In this document: positions 28,385-37,005 of the stretch, piece after piece | Numbering within the stretch: position 1 is the stretch's first letter | Layout: each line of letters begins with the position of its first letter | Source: Peptococcaceae bacterium BRH_c4b | Lineage (GTDB): Bacteria; Bacillota; Desulfotomaculia; Desulfotomaculales; Desulfocucumaceae | Assembly (NCBI GenBank): GCA_000961595.1 | Contig: LADO01000037.1 | Span: forward strand, 26,661-90,660 | Length of the DNA stretch: 64,000 bases | Direction: 5' to 3' | The notes under the pieces: generated by a model | Told to the model about the DNA's origin: nothing | Databases searched by the model: none | What the model saw: the letters and a program-made list of their open reading frames with translations, nothing else | Made by a program: the position numbers and the translations under genes

Positions 28385-30280
28385 TTATTTTTCTTCGAAT
28401 TCCGCATCCACTACATCTTCGCCTTTTTTGCTCCCGCCTCCGCCAGCACAGGTTCCACCGCTGCAACCACCGGCGTCGCCCTGCTGGGATGCCGCCTGGG
28501 AGAGGGCGTAGGCCGTCTGCTGCAGGTCGCTTTGCAGGCTGCGGATACGGTCCGCCGGGGCGTTTTCCTTCAGGGCTGCCTTCAGGTCGCTCAGCAGTTG
28601 CTCAATACGGGATTTTTCGTGAACCGGAACCTTATCACCCAGTTCTTTAAGCTGACGGTCCACCTGGTAAACCAGGGTGTCGGCCTCGTTCCGGGCTTCA
28701 GCTTCCTGTTTGCGTTTTTTATCTTCAGCGGCGTTGGCTTCCGCCTCGCGCACCATGCGGTCTATATCGCCCTTATCCAGGCTGGTGGAGCCGCTGATGG
28801 TGATGGTCTGCTCCTTGCCGCTGGCCTTGTCCCGGGCGCTTACCTTGAGTATGCCGTTGGCGTCGATGTCGAAGGTCACTTCAATTTCAGGCACGCCTCT
28901 GGGCGCCGGGGGTATGCCATCCAGTTTAAACTGCCCCAGGGAGCGGTTGTCCCTGGCCATTTCCCGCTCACCCTGCAGCACGTGGATGTCCACGGCGGGC
29001 TGGCTGTCTTCGGCGGTGGAGAATATCTGACTCCGCCGTACGGGTATGGTGGTGTTGCGCTCTATTATTTTGGACATTATGCTGCCCATGGTTTCCACAC
29101 CCAGGGACAGCGGGGTTACGTCCAGCAGCAGTACGTCCTTTACTTCTCCGGCCAGCACTCCGCCCTGGATGGCGGCCCCTATGGCCACTACCTCGTCGGG
29201 GTTGACCCCCTGGTGCGGGTCCTTGCCGCCGGTGAGCTGGCGGACCAGTTTTTGCACAGCCGGTATCCGGCTGGAGCCTCCCACCAGGATTACCTCATCA
29301 ATATCCTTCTCGGTCAACTTGGCGTCGGCCAGTGCCGCCATCACAGGACCCCGGCAGCGCTCCACCAGGTGATTGGTGATGTCTTCAAATTTTGCCCTGG
29401 TCAGCTTGTTCTCCAGATGCTTGGGCCCTGAGGCGTCGGCGGTAATAAAGGGCAAGCTGATTTGGGTTTCCGTGGTGGTGGAAAGTTCGATCTTGGCCTT
29501 CTCAGCCGCTTCGGTCAGCCTTTGCAGGGACTGTTTGTCATTGCGCAGGTTGATGACGTAGTCTTTTTTGAATTCTTCTGCCAGCCAGTCTACGATGGCT
29601 TTGTCGAAGTTATCGCCGCCCAGGTGGGTATCCCCGTTGGTGGACTTCACCTCGAATACGCCGTCGCCAACTTCCAGTACGGAAACATCAAAGGTTCCGC
29701 CCCCCAGGTCGAACACCAGAATGGTCTGGTTGGCCTTTTTGTCCAGGCCGTAGGCCAGGGCGGCCGCCGTGGGTTCGTTGATGATGCGCAGCACGTTCAG
29801 TCCGGCAATCTTGCCGGCGTCTTTGGTGGCCTGCCGCTGGGCGTCATTGAAATAGGCGGGCACGGTGACTACCGCGTCAGTTACCTTTTCCCCCAGGTAT
29901 TTGGAGGCGTCATCCGCCAGCTTGCGCAGCACCATGGCCGATATTTCTTCCGGTGAGTAAAGTTTACCCCTTATGTCAAATTTTACCGCATCGTTGGGGC
30001 CGCTGACAACCTTATAAGGGACCAGATTGCGTTCTTCTGCCACTTCAGGGTAGCGGCGGCCAATAAAACGTTTTACCGAATACAGGGTGTTTTCGGGATT
30101 AAGCACGGACTGGCGCCGGGCCACCTGGCCCACCAGTCTTTCCCCGTCTTCCTTGAATGCCACCACCGAGGGGGTGGTGCGATTCCCCTCAGTATTTATT
30201 ATAACGGCGGGCTTACCGCCCTCCATCACAGCCACCACCGAGTTGGTGGTGCCAAGGTCGATGCCTACAGTTTTACCCAT
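28385..30280 (-). CDS. dnaK: Molecular chaperone DnaK (Hsp70)
   Basis: A 631-residue Hsp70 with the start [20 protein letters not shown], the phosphate loops [16 protein letters not shown] and [16 protein letters not shown], the linker [15 protein letters not shown], and an acidic C-terminus VVDAEFEEK after a Gly/Cys stretch. It binds exposed hydrophobic segments in an ATP cycle. No grpE or hrcA is adjacent, so this is likely a second, stress-specific dnaK operon beside the housekeeping hrcA-grpE-dnaK-dnaJ set. AAAGGAGG precedes the ATG. A CtsR-like operator overlaps its promoter. Confidence 0.95.
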   Translation of the reverse strand: MGKTVGIDLGTTNSVVAVMEGGKPAVIINTEGNRTTPSVVAFKEDGERLVGQVARRQSVLNPENTLYSVKRFIGRRYPEVAEERNLVPYKVVSGPNDAVKFDIRGKLYSPEEISAMVLRKLADDASKYLGEKVTDAVVTVPAYFNDAQRQATKDAGKIAGLNVLRIINEPTAAALAYGLDKKANQTILVFDLGGGTFDVSVLEVGDGVFEVKSTNGDTHLGGDNFDKAIVDWLAEEFKKDYVINLRNDKQSLQRLTEAAEKAKIELSTTTETQISLPFITADASGPKHLENKLTRAKFEDITNHLVERCRGPVMAALADAKLTEKDIDEVILVGGSSRIPAVQKLVRQLTGGKDPHQGVNPDEVVAIGAAIQGGVLAGEVKDVLLLDVTPLSLGVETMGSIMSKIIERNTTIPVRRSQIFSTAEDSQPAVDIHVLQGEREMARDNRSLGQFKLDGIPPAPRGVPEIEVTFDIDANGILKVSARDKASGKEQTITISGSTSLDKGDIDRMVREAEANAAEDKKRKQEAEARNEADTLVYQVDRQLKELGDKVPVHEKSRIEQLLSDLKAALKENAPADRIRSLQSDLQQTAYALSQAASQQGDAGGCSGGTCAGGGGSKKGEDVVDAEFEEK

Positions 30281-30405
30281 TAGTAAACCCTCCTTTAAAT
30301 TAATAGCTATGGTTTCCGGCTTTTAAATATTGTTTATCTTACATATCGGGGCTATACCTCTTATTGCCAGCAGTGCGCCAAAGTCAGTACTCCCGGCTGT
30401 CTAAC

Positions 30406-30422
30406 CTTGACCATCTTTGACC
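30406..30422 (-). promoter_or_regulatory. CtsR-type operator
   Basis: On the minus strand GGTCAAA-GAT-GGTCAAG is a tandem heptad matching the CtsR consensus RGTCAAA-NAN-RGTCAAA except for the last base. It starts 2 bases downstream of the -10 box, where a repressor would block transcription. No CIRCE (HrcA) element was seen. Confidence 0.75.
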
Positions 30423-30424
30423 TT

Positions 30425-30453
30425 ATCTTAGAATAATCAATTGCCCCTGTCAA
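30425..30453 (-). promoter_or_regulatory. Sigma-A promoter of the dnaK operon
   Basis: Minus-strand TTGACA, 17-bp spacer, TAAGAT. It lies about 145 bases upstream of the dnaK start. The rest of 30454-30793 is AT-rich with no gene seen. Confidence 0.75.
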
Positions 30454-30793
30454 TAGATTTTTTTATAATTTTTTCCTGGCCGGTGGTATTCAATTCTGAT
30501 TGAAATATTTCACATGAAAATATTATATTTAGGGGCTAATCAGCAAAGATAACTTTTTAAGGCATAGTTTATGATTATCCTGATTGCCCCATGAACCTTG
30601 TATTTGTAAGGTTTACATTGATACTTGGACGTATCTGAATTTAAGTTAATTATAAAACATATTTTTCACAAGGTCTATGACTTTTACCAATTTTGGATAA
30701 TTATCAATTGATTCGATTATGATAAATTGCCTGGTGTTTGAAATACATTAAAGCATGTATGGGCAGATTAATCCCGGGAGGAATTTGCGAGGT

Positions 30794-31102
30794 ATGGATC
30801 TGGAAGATAAAGATGTCATTAAATCATTGCGCCAACAGGTGACACGGCTAGCCATAAATATGGAGAAGATGAAACTGGCCGAGTATGTGGACCTGCTGCA
30901 CAGCCCCTGGCGGCTGCTGTGGGTAAATTTCACCTCCGGCATAGCCCGGGGCCTCGGGATAGCGGTGGGTTTCGCGATACTCGGGGCGATGGTGGTTATA
31001 ATTCTGAAATGGCTTGTGGGGCTTAACCTGCCGCTGATAGGCGGTTTTATAGCCCAGATAGTGTTGATTGTACAGGAGCAGCTAAAAACTGGGCGGTACT
31101 AG
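30794..31102 (+). CDS. DUF5665 domain membrane protein
   Basis: A 102-residue protein with an N-terminal helix (LRQQVTRLAINMEKMKLAEYVDLL), the motif SPWRLLWVNFTSGIARGLG, and one or two membrane helices (VGFAILGAMVVIILKWLV). The SPxRLxWxNFxxGxxRGxG signature is that of DUF5665, common in Desulfotomaculum-type Firmicutes and without known function. The ATG at 30794 is preferred over 30755 because GGGAGG lies just upstream. The yteA-like gene follows by 44 bases. Confidence 0.75.
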   Translation: MDLEDKDVIKSLRQQVTRLAINMEKMKLAEYVDLLHSPWRLLWVNFTSGIARGLGIAVGFAILGAMVVIILKWLVGLNLPLIGGFIAQIVLIVQEQLKTGRY

Positions 31103-31146
31103 CCGCACGGTGTTAGCCGGTATCTGCAATAAAGACGTGGGGGGAT

Positions 31147-31821
31147 ATGCCAGTGCTGAGCAAGGAGAAACAGCAATATTTCAAGCGGCGTCTGCTGGAG
31201 GAAAGAAAGCACCTGGAGAACAGGATAGAAAGCTACGAGGAGGGTGGGCTCCGGGAGCCCATGGGGTATGTCATAAGCGAGCTTTCATTATATGATAATC
31301 ATCCCGGGGACGTGGGATCTGAGCTGTTTGATCGGGAAAAGGATTTTGCCCTGCGGGAGGAAGCGGTTGAACTACTGAGTGAAGTTGACGGCGTCCTGGA
31401 AAGAATAAAAAGGGGAGATTACGGCAACTGTGAAGTTTGCGGAGACCAAATCTCCATAGACCGGCTGGAGGCAGTACCCTATACTTCCCTTTGCCTGCGT
31501 TGTAAAAAGGAAAGTGAGGAGATGCCTCAGACCCGGGTCAGGCCGGTGGAGGAAAAGGTGCTGGAAGAGATTTATGAACACGGCTTGGATAAAGACAAGA
31601 ATTATTACGACTGGGAGGACACCTGGCAGGATGTTGCCCGCTGGAATGAAAACACTCCCTTTTCCAAAAGCGGCTCATATTACGGTGAAGACGACCTGGT
31701 GACCGAGGATAGAGGGGCGGTGGAGCAAGTAGACAGCATCCCTGTGGAGAAGGATGAGGAAGGGATAATATATCAGAGTTTCAAGGACATGGATAATAAA
31801 ACCTCTGAGGGGGGCCTATAG
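31147..31821 (+). CDS. YteA-family TraR/DksA-type zinc-finger protein
   Basis: A 224-residue protein: N-terminal coiled region (QQYFKRRLLEERKHLENRI), the DNHPGDVGSELFDREKD segment, and a C4 zinc finger CEVCG...CLRCK as in DksA/TraR. The long acidic C-terminal extension (EDTWQDVARWNENTPFSK, EDRGAVEQVDSIP) is the YteA family mark in spore formers. DksA proteins bind the RNA polymerase secondary channel; in YteA this is only inferred. GGGGGGAT precedes the ATG. It is probably co-transcribed with the DUF5665 gene. Confidence 0.82.
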   Translation: MPVLSKEKQQYFKRRLLEERKHLENRIESYEEGGLREPMGYVISELSLYDNHPGDVGSELFDREKDFALREEAVELLSEVDGVLERIKRGDYGNCEVCGDQISIDRLEAVPYTSLCLRCKKESEEMPQTRVRPVEEKVLEEIYEHGLDKDKNYYDWEDTWQDVARWNENTPFSKSGSYYGEDDLVTEDRGAVEQVDSIPVEKDEEGIIYQSFKDMDNKTSEGGL

Positions 31822-31832
31822 CTGAAAGCCTA

Positions 31833-31859
31833 TAATGACAATGTAAATCATTGTCATTA
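31833..31859. promoter_or_regulatory. Palindrome, candidate metalloregulator operator
   Basis: TAATGACAATG and CATTGTCATTA are perfect 11-bp arms around TAAAT, just after the yteA stop and before the metal riboswitch. It resembles a Fur-family box in style but lacks a good T-run for a terminator. The regulator is not identifiable. Confidence 0.4.
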
Positions 31860-31865
31860 ATACAC

Positions 31866-31975
31866 CTTGTCCGGGACAAACAGTGCATGCTATACTACGC
31901 GTATAGTCAGGCCGGTACAAGACGGCCGGGCCTTATGGCAGCGGTAAAGCCCGTGGGACTTCATCCAGGCCTTTT
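31866..31975 (+). ncRNA. Probable NiCo (czcD) riboswitch with terminator
   Basis: Between yteA and a CDF exporter. It contains CCGGGACAAACAG, a CTATAC-TACGC-GTATAG stem, CAGGCCGG with a GGCCG/CGGCC stem, ATGGCAGCGG, and CCGTGGGAC. This order of conserved blocks (GGGAC, CAGxCCGG, GGCAxC, GTGGGAC) is what I remember of the nickel/cobalt riboswitch, which controls CDF exporters. GGCCT can pair with the AGGCC before TTTTT, forming an attenuator. A covariance search was not possible. Confidence 0.5.
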
Positions 31976-32019
31976 TCAGGATGTTGGCTCCGGGTATTAT
32001 TTTTTGTGGAGGGAGAAGT

Positions 32020-32994
32020 ATGAACGATGAAAAGATAAAAGTTGCCAGTATTTCCATCTTGTCAAATTTTACCCTGACTGCGGGAAAGCTGGCTGCGGGC
32101 CTGATCATGGGTTCGGTAAGCGTCATTTCGGAAGCCATACATTCGGGACTGGACTTGGTGGCATCTGTGGTGGCTTATTACTCCCTGCGGCAATCAGGTA
32201 AGCCCGCAGATGAGGTGCACCATTACGGCCATGGCAAATTTGAAAATGTAGCCGCCATCGTTGAGGCGTTGTTGATACTGGTGGCCGCGGCGGCCATCGT
32301 CTGGCAGGCGATTAATAAACTTTACCGGGGCGGCGGTATGGAATCCCTAAATCTGGGAATTATGGTCATGGGCGTTTCTGCAGTGGTAAATTTTGCAGTC
32401 TCGGAGATGTTAATGAGGACCGCCAGGAAGACGGAATCGCCCGCGCTGGAGGCTGATGCATGGCACCTGCGCACAGACGTTTATACTTCCCTGGGGGTGT
32501 TTGCGGGTATAATCGTGATCAAAATTACCGGTTTTAACCAGCTTGACCCCGTTATTGCCCTGTTGGTATCGGCTCTGATTGTCAGGGCAGCCTTCAAGCT
32601 GCTTTCGAATTCCGCCAGCAGCATTGTGGATGCCCGCCTGTCCGACGAAGAGGAGAGATTACTCCTTGAGATACTTGATAAATACGCCGGTGAGTATGTC
32701 CATTTTCACAAATTGCGTACCAGGAGGTCCGGGCCGGAGCGTCATGTTGACCTGCACCTGGTGGTGCCCAGGAAAAAAAGGATTTATCTTGCCCACGAAC
32801 TTTGTGACCGCATAGAAAGAGATTTTCGCCAGAACATGCAGGGAGTTCACGTTTTGATACATGCCGAGCCTTGCCAGCCCTGTAACGAATACTGCACCAG
32901 TTGCAGTGTGGTCCCGGCCGGCAGTTTGAGTGACGCTAATAAAAATAACGGCAGTCCGGTTGGGTGTGATGGATGCAGCGGCTGCGACCAGTGA
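32020..32994 (+). CDS. Cation diffusion facilitator (CDF) metal exporter
   Basis: A 324-residue protein with six membrane helices and a cytoplasmic C-terminal domain. CDF metal-site residues are visible: SEAIHSGLDLVAS (helix 2, H and D) and EADAWHLRTDVYTS (helix 5, HxxxD), plus HHYGHGKFENVAAI. It exports divalent cations by proton antiport. The C-terminus adds an unusual Cys-rich tail (CQPCNEYCTSCS, then GCDGCSGCDQ) likely to bind metal. GGAGGGAGAAGT precedes ATG 32020. The upstream NiCo-like riboswitch points to Ni/Co export. Confidence 0.88.
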   Translation: MNDEKIKVASISILSNFTLTAGKLAAGLIMGSVSVISEAIHSGLDLVASVVAYYSLRQSGKPADEVHHYGHGKFENVAAIVEALLILVAAAAIVWQAINKLYRGGGMESLNLGIMVMGVSAVVNFAVSEMLMRTARKTESPALEADAWHLRTDVYTSLGVFAGIIVIKITGFNQLDPVIALLVSALIVRAAFKLLSNSASSIVDARLSDEEERLLLEILDKYAGEYVHFHKLRTRRSGPERHVDLHLVVPRKKRIYLAHELCDRIERDFRQNMQGVHVLIHAEPCQPCNEYCTSCSVVPAGSLSDANKNNGSPVGCDGCSGCDQ

Positions 32995-33305
32995 AGGGCT
33001 CCGTTTAAAAAGCCCATTATCGAGCAGGCGAAGAATAGACCCCATTGTCCGGGCATGATCCTGGTAATTTAAGCTGGAGCATGTAATACTGACGGATAAA
33101 AGCGGGACCGCCAACCAAAATAGCGATTGATTTTCGGTGCGTTTTATGGTTATAATAATAAATAATCAGGCCATGAAGGTCTGGTAAGGTTTTACCTGCA
33201 AATTTTATATTGACGGAACAGGCCATGAAGGTCATTACCCGGCACGGACGGGTTTGATTGTCATGGTCTTTTTGTTATCTTTTGCCGCTAAAGGAGATAT
33301 TACTG
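32995..33305. other. Intergenic with 15-bp direct repeats
   Basis: No gene is seen. CAGGCCATGAAGGTC occurs at 33167-33181 and again at 33219-33233, with a small GGTAA/TTTACC hairpin between them. This is a candidate regulatory leader for the ECF genes; it does not match a riboswitch I know. Confidence 0.4.
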
Positions 33306-34085
33306 ATGGAAAATGCAGCTTTTTATGCTAGCACTGACTCAATACTGAATAGGATCGACCCGAGAATTAAGATACTGTCAGTTTTTGGTTTTGTCGCTAT
33401 AATTTCTTCCCTTACCACCATTCAAGGATTAGCTCCAGCTCTTTTGCTAATGCTGGCCGTTATTCCCGTGGCTGGTATCGGCTTTTTGTCTATCGCCCGC
33501 CGCCTGCTCTGGGTGCTGCCTTTCGCGGGCGTAATGGTGGTGCTATTCCCCTTTATGGTGCCCGGAGAGGCAGCCTTAACTCTGAGTCTGGGACCGCTGG
33601 CGTTGGAGGCTACCCGGGAAGGGCTGCATCATGCCGCAGTGTTGTCGCTGAGGATACTTACGGCGGTTCTGGCCATCAATATTCTTGTTTTATCTACCGG
33701 CTTCCGTAACCTTACGGCGGCGCTGGTACAGTTAAAGGTGCCCGTGGTACTAATCCAGATTGTTGAATTTACTGTTCGCTACATATTTGTGCTGACTGAT
33801 GAATTGCAGCGCATGCGGGTAGCCCGCAAGGCCAGGGGCTTTGAGGCCGGCCGTAGCCTGTTCAGCCTGCATACATACAGAACCCTTGGCTTGCTAATTG
33901 GCGTGCTCTTTGTCCGCTCCTGGGAGAGGGGAGAAAGGATCCACCAGGCCATGCTGGCCAGATGCTATTCCGGAAAAGGGGAGACCGGCAAGGAGCAGAG
34001 CCTGAAAACAGCTGACCTGTGCTGGGGATTTACTGTGGTGGCAGTGGCTGTTAGCCTGCACCTGGCGGAAAGAATGGTTTTTTAA
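33306..34085 (+). CDS. ECF transporter T component (CbiQ/NikQ-like)
   Basis: A 259-residue membrane protein with five to six helices. The coupling-helix motif VARKARGFEAG (family xARG motif) binds the ATPase grooves. The start FYASTDSILNRIDPRIKILS is typical of CbiQ. T components link substrate-binding S proteins to the ATPase pair. AAAGGAGAT precedes ATG 33306; the frame extends upstream to 33258 without a site. An EcfA gene follows after 98 bases. Ni or Co is suggested by the neighbourhood, not by this sequence alone. Confidence 0.85.
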   Translation: MENAAFYASTDSILNRIDPRIKILSVFGFVAIISSLTTIQGLAPALLLMLAVIPVAGIGFLSIARRLLWVLPFAGVMVVLFPFMVPGEAALTLSLGPLALEATREGLHHAAVLSLRILTAVLAINILVLSTGFRNLTAALVQLKVPVVLIQIVEFTVRYIFVLTDELQRMRVARKARGFEAGRSLFSLHTYRTLGLLIGVLFVRSWERGERIHQAMLARCYSGKGETGKEQSLKTADLCWGFTVVAVAVSLHLAERMVF

Positions 34086-34183
34086 GGGGCGGGGGAAACT
34101 AAATCTTACTTGTACCGCGTGCTTATGAGTAAGAAGTAAAATCACCGCATGAAAGACTCGGATTAAATGGCGGGAGTAATGAT

Positions 34184-35026
34184 ATGTCCGGTATTATTGA
34201 AATAGAAGATTTATATTACAGCTATAGAGACGGCACCGAGGCCCTGAGGGGCCTCTCACTTTATGTTGACGAAAATGAAAGGGTTGCCCTGCTGGGCCCC
34301 AATGGAGCCGGGAAATCTACTTTGCTGCTGCACCTGAATGGCATCAACCTGCCCGGGCAGGGCGTGGTGAGGGTATTAGGGAAGGAAATTAACTCTAAAA
34401 CGGAGAAGTGGGTCAGGACGAAGGTCGGGCTGGTATTCCAGGACCCCGATGATCAGGTTTTCTCCTACACGGTCCATGAGGATGTGGCCTTCGGCCCGAG
34501 AAACATGGGCCTCAGCCCCCCTGAGGTGGAGGAAAGGGTGGAACAGGCCCTGGAGGCGGTGGGGATGAGCAATTATGCCGGTCACCCGCCCTATCATCTA
34601 AGCTACGGCCAAAAGAAAAGGGTAGCCATAGCCGGTGTACTGGCCATGGGACCGCCGGTAATTGTGCTGGACGAGCCCATGGCTTACCTTGACCCCCGGG
34701 GCAAGGAGACCTTGCTGGAAATACTGAACCGGCTGCATAAATCCGGCGCCACCATCATAATCGCCACCCACGACGTTGATTTCGCCGCCGAGTGGGCCGA
34801 CCGGGTAGTGATCATCAAAGATGGCCGCACCTTACGCCAGGGGGATACTTCCCTGCTCACCGATGAAGAGGTGGTCAGTGAGGCGCACCTGCGTTTCCCT
34901 GTGGTTACGCAGATATTCAAGAGGCTGGGTGATAGCAATACGGAAAATCTTCCCCTTACGGTTTCCGGGGCTGTGGAAGCCATCCGGAGGTTGCTGTCCG
35001 GTGGGGGATGTAATAATGGTAATTGA
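34184..35026 (+). CDS. ECF transporter ATPase (CbiO/NikO-like)
   Basis: A 280-residue ABC ATPase with Walker A GPNGAGKST, Q-loop in VGLVFQDPDDQVF (the QDPDDQ form typical of ECF/CbiO ATPases), signature LSYGQKKRVAIAG, Walker B VIVLDEPMAYLDP and switch His in IATHDVDFAAEWADR. It energises metal or vitamin uptake with the T protein encoded upstream. The C-terminal 55 residues beyond the core are typical of CbiO. The DUF4198 gene follows by 18 bases, implying one transcript. Confidence 0.9.
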   Translation: MSGIIEIEDLYYSYRDGTEALRGLSLYVDENERVALLGPNGAGKSTLLLHLNGINLPGQGVVRVLGKEINSKTEKWVRTKVGLVFQDPDDQVFSYTVHEDVAFGPRNMGLSPPEVEERVEQALEAVGMSNYAGHPPYHLSYGQKKRVAIAGVLAMGPPVIVLDEPMAYLDPRGKETLLEILNRLHKSGATIIIATHDVDFAAEWADRVVIIKDGRTLRQGDTSLLTDEEVVSEAHLRFPVVTQIFKRLGDSNTENLPLTVSGAVEAIRRLLSGGGCNNGN

Positions 35027-35044
35027 GACGGAGGTTAGTTAAAT

Positions 35045-35785
35045 ATGACGGTTTCAGTGCCGGATGTTGCCAGGGGTTATGCGGTCTGGCTGGAGCCCGC
35101 CCACCTGCATTTTCACAGCGGGGGAAAGGCGGAAGTAAGGGCTTACTGGGGCTCGATGATGCAGCGGGACGGGCAGGGGCAGTCTGAAAATTGGCGGGCC
35201 TATGTAATTGACCCGGCCGGAACGGAAATCCCGGCAAGTATAGAAATCGGTGAAGTTTTGTTCCATACCGTGGCCTTCCAGGCGAACGCCGAGGGCCTTT
35301 ATACGGTGGTGTTGGAAAATAACGCTGGCATTTACTGCACCCTGCCGGACGGTAGTTGGGTCCGGGATGGCGGGCCGGTTTTACCTCAGGGTGCCCGCTG
35401 CTCCAGATATGTGCAATGGGCCAGGGTGGCCGCGCCGGTGGGCCACCATGTACATGGGACCCCTCCCGGGACAATTAGCGGGGGACTGGATATTATCCCG
35501 GGCAGTCACCATGATTTTGCACCCGGGGACAGGCTGGGACTCCGGGTATATTTCAGGGGCAAGCCCCTTCCGGGCGCTGTGTTGAAGGGCACCAGCCACC
35601 TGTTTAACGGCAGTGAATATCCTCTCACCGGGGTTGCCGGGCAGGAGGGGGAGGCTGAGTTCACCTTCAGCGCCAAAGGTCACTGGATGTTCACGGTAAC
35701 CTACACTGATGATAAGGATGCGAAGGAAGGACTTTACCACAGTACCGTACATACAACAACCCTGGTGGTGCCCGGGGTGAGATGA
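35045..35785 (+). CDS. DUF4198-like protein linked to ECF metal transport
   Basis: A 246-residue beta-rich protein. The opening YAVWLEPAHLHFHSGGKAEVRAYWG resembles the HDFWLxP start of DUF4198 proteins, which in Ni systems (NikK type) are extracytoplasmic. Here there is no signal peptide, so location is unclear. His-rich spots (HHVHGTPPG, GSHHDF) could bind metal. In the second half FAPGDRLGLRVYFRGKPLPGA reads as an Ig-like domain. It ends at a strong terminator, closing the ECF unit. Confidence 0.65.
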   Translation: MTVSVPDVARGYAVWLEPAHLHFHSGGKAEVRAYWGSMMQRDGQGQSENWRAYVIDPAGTEIPASIEIGEVLFHTVAFQANAEGLYTVVLENNAGIYCTLPDGSWVRDGGPVLPQGARCSRYVQWARVAAPVGHHVHGTPPGTISGGLDIIPGSHHDFAPGDRLGLRVYFRGKPLPGAVLKGTSHLFNGSEYPLTGVAGQEGEAEFTFSAKGHWMFTVTYTDDKDAKEGLYHSTVHTTTLVVPGVR

Positions 35786-35795
35786 TTAAAGCAGG

Positions 35796-35838
35796 TTTAA
35801 GGCTGCCGGTTAACCGGCAGCCTTAAATGTTGTTTTTT
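35796..35838 (+). terminator. Terminator of the ECF unit
   Basis: TTTAAGGCTGCCGG and CCGGCAGCCTTAAA flank TTAA, followed by TGTTGTTTTTT. Confidence 0.88.
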
Positions 35839-35890
35839 AATGGTGGCAGTGTTATACTTTTTCCGGATTGAGCTAATGGAGGTTGTAAAA

Positions 35891-36847
35891 ATGCTTACGA
35901 TGCACTGTATATCAATTCCTACCCCGTATCCTGTGGGTCCGGTTAACGCCTACCTGGTCAAGGGAGAACCCTTAACTCTGGTGGATTGCGGCCCCGACAC
36001 CCCTGAAGGCAGGGAAGCTTTGACCGCAGGGCTGAAGGAACACGGCACTGGGCCGGAAGAAATTAAAAGGGTGGTAATTACCCACGCCCATCCGGATCAC
36101 AGCGGACTTGCCCAATGGATCTGGCAGGCCTCCGGGGCGGAGGTTTACGTCCACCCCTACGAATACAAGAAAATCACCGGAGAGCAGGATTTTATCAAAG
36201 AGAGACTTCCTTTTATCGTAAAGATGGGTATTCCTATGCGTGTCCTGATAGAAATGGCAGGAGAGAAGGATATACTGCCCCGGTCCACCCTCAGTGAAGT
36301 CAGCATTAAGCCGTTGACCGGGGGTGAAAAACTCAACTTTCAGGGTGGCGCTATAGAAATGTTGCATTTTCCCGGTCATGCCACAGGGCATATATGTGTT
36401 TATGACCAGGAGTCGGGAAATCTGATTTCCGGTGATTTCCTCCTGCCCCACATTACTCCCAATCCGCTGCTGGAAGCCGACCCTGAGGATCCCTCCCGGC
36501 GCTATCCCAGCCTGAGCAGATATTTAGAGGGACTGGATTTTCTGGAGGGTATGCATATCAAAAGGGCTTTACCCGGTCACGGTGAAATAATTGAAAACCC
36601 CGGGGAGGTTATTAATGCTGCCCGGGAGCACCATCATAAACGTTTCGGGGTGGTGCTGGATATTCTGGAAAAGGGCGGCAAGATGAGTACGTACCAAATC
36701 AGCAGCGCCATGTACCCTGATTTGCAAGGTTTTGAAATATTTCTGGGGCTGTCCGAGGTACAGGCCCACCTGGATGTTCTGCTGGAGAGGGGTAGTATAA
36801 AGCTGGAGTTTAGTAACGGTGTGGTCCATTACATGAAAGTGAATTAG
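35891..36847 (+). CDS. MBL-fold metallo-hydrolase
   Basis: A 318-residue protein with the metallo-beta-lactamase motif THAHPDHSG (HxHxDH), a later FPGHATGHICVYD His, and ISGDFLLPHITPN with the bridging Asp. A C-terminal winged-helix-like region (AREHHHKRFGVVLDILEKGG onward) is the LACTB2/YflN-type extension. It probably hydrolyses a thioester, lactone or phosphodiester; the substrate is unknown. GGAGGTTG precedes ATG 35891. A single gene. Confidence 0.85.
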   Translation: MLTMHCISIPTPYPVGPVNAYLVKGEPLTLVDCGPDTPEGREALTAGLKEHGTGPEEIKRVVITHAHPDHSGLAQWIWQASGAEVYVHPYEYKKITGEQDFIKERLPFIVKMGIPMRVLIEMAGEKDILPRSTLSEVSIKPLTGGEKLNFQGGAIEMLHFPGHATGHICVYDQESGNLISGDFLLPHITPNPLLEADPEDPSRRYPSLSRYLEGLDFLEGMHIKRALPGHGEIIENPGEVINAAREHHHKRFGVVLDILEKGGKMSTYQISSAMYPDLQGFEIFLGLSEVQAHLDVLLERGSIKLEFSNGVVHYMKVN

Positions 36848-36888
36848 ACCCCCATGCTGCCGTGAGCGGCACCAGCAGTGGGATGAAA

Positions 36889-36929
36889 AAGTTAATAAGT
36901 TAGGTGCCTGGCACCTAACTTATTAACTT
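36889..36929. repeat. Perfect 20-bp palindrome (GGTGCCTGGCACC family)
   Basis: Arms of 20 bp around a single T; the centre reads AGGTGCCTGGCACCT. It sits between the MBL and murT genes. It has the look of an interspersed repeat rather than a terminator. Confidence 0.7.
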
Positions 36930-37005
36930 ACGCTAATGAGGCTAATTTCATATTTTATTTTTTTGGATATAATGGGAAGTGTGTGCAGTTTAAGGAGAGA
37001 TTCTT

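Noticed and set aside
24594..29956. Long plus-strand ORFs opposite clpB, cbpA and dnaK
   Set aside because: They are shadows of GC-rich codons in the true genes; they lack ribosome sites and family motifs.
30281..30500. CIRCE (HrcA) operator before dnaK
   Set aside because: No TTAGCACTC/GAGTGCTAA inverted repeat is present; the CtsR-type heptads explain regulation better.
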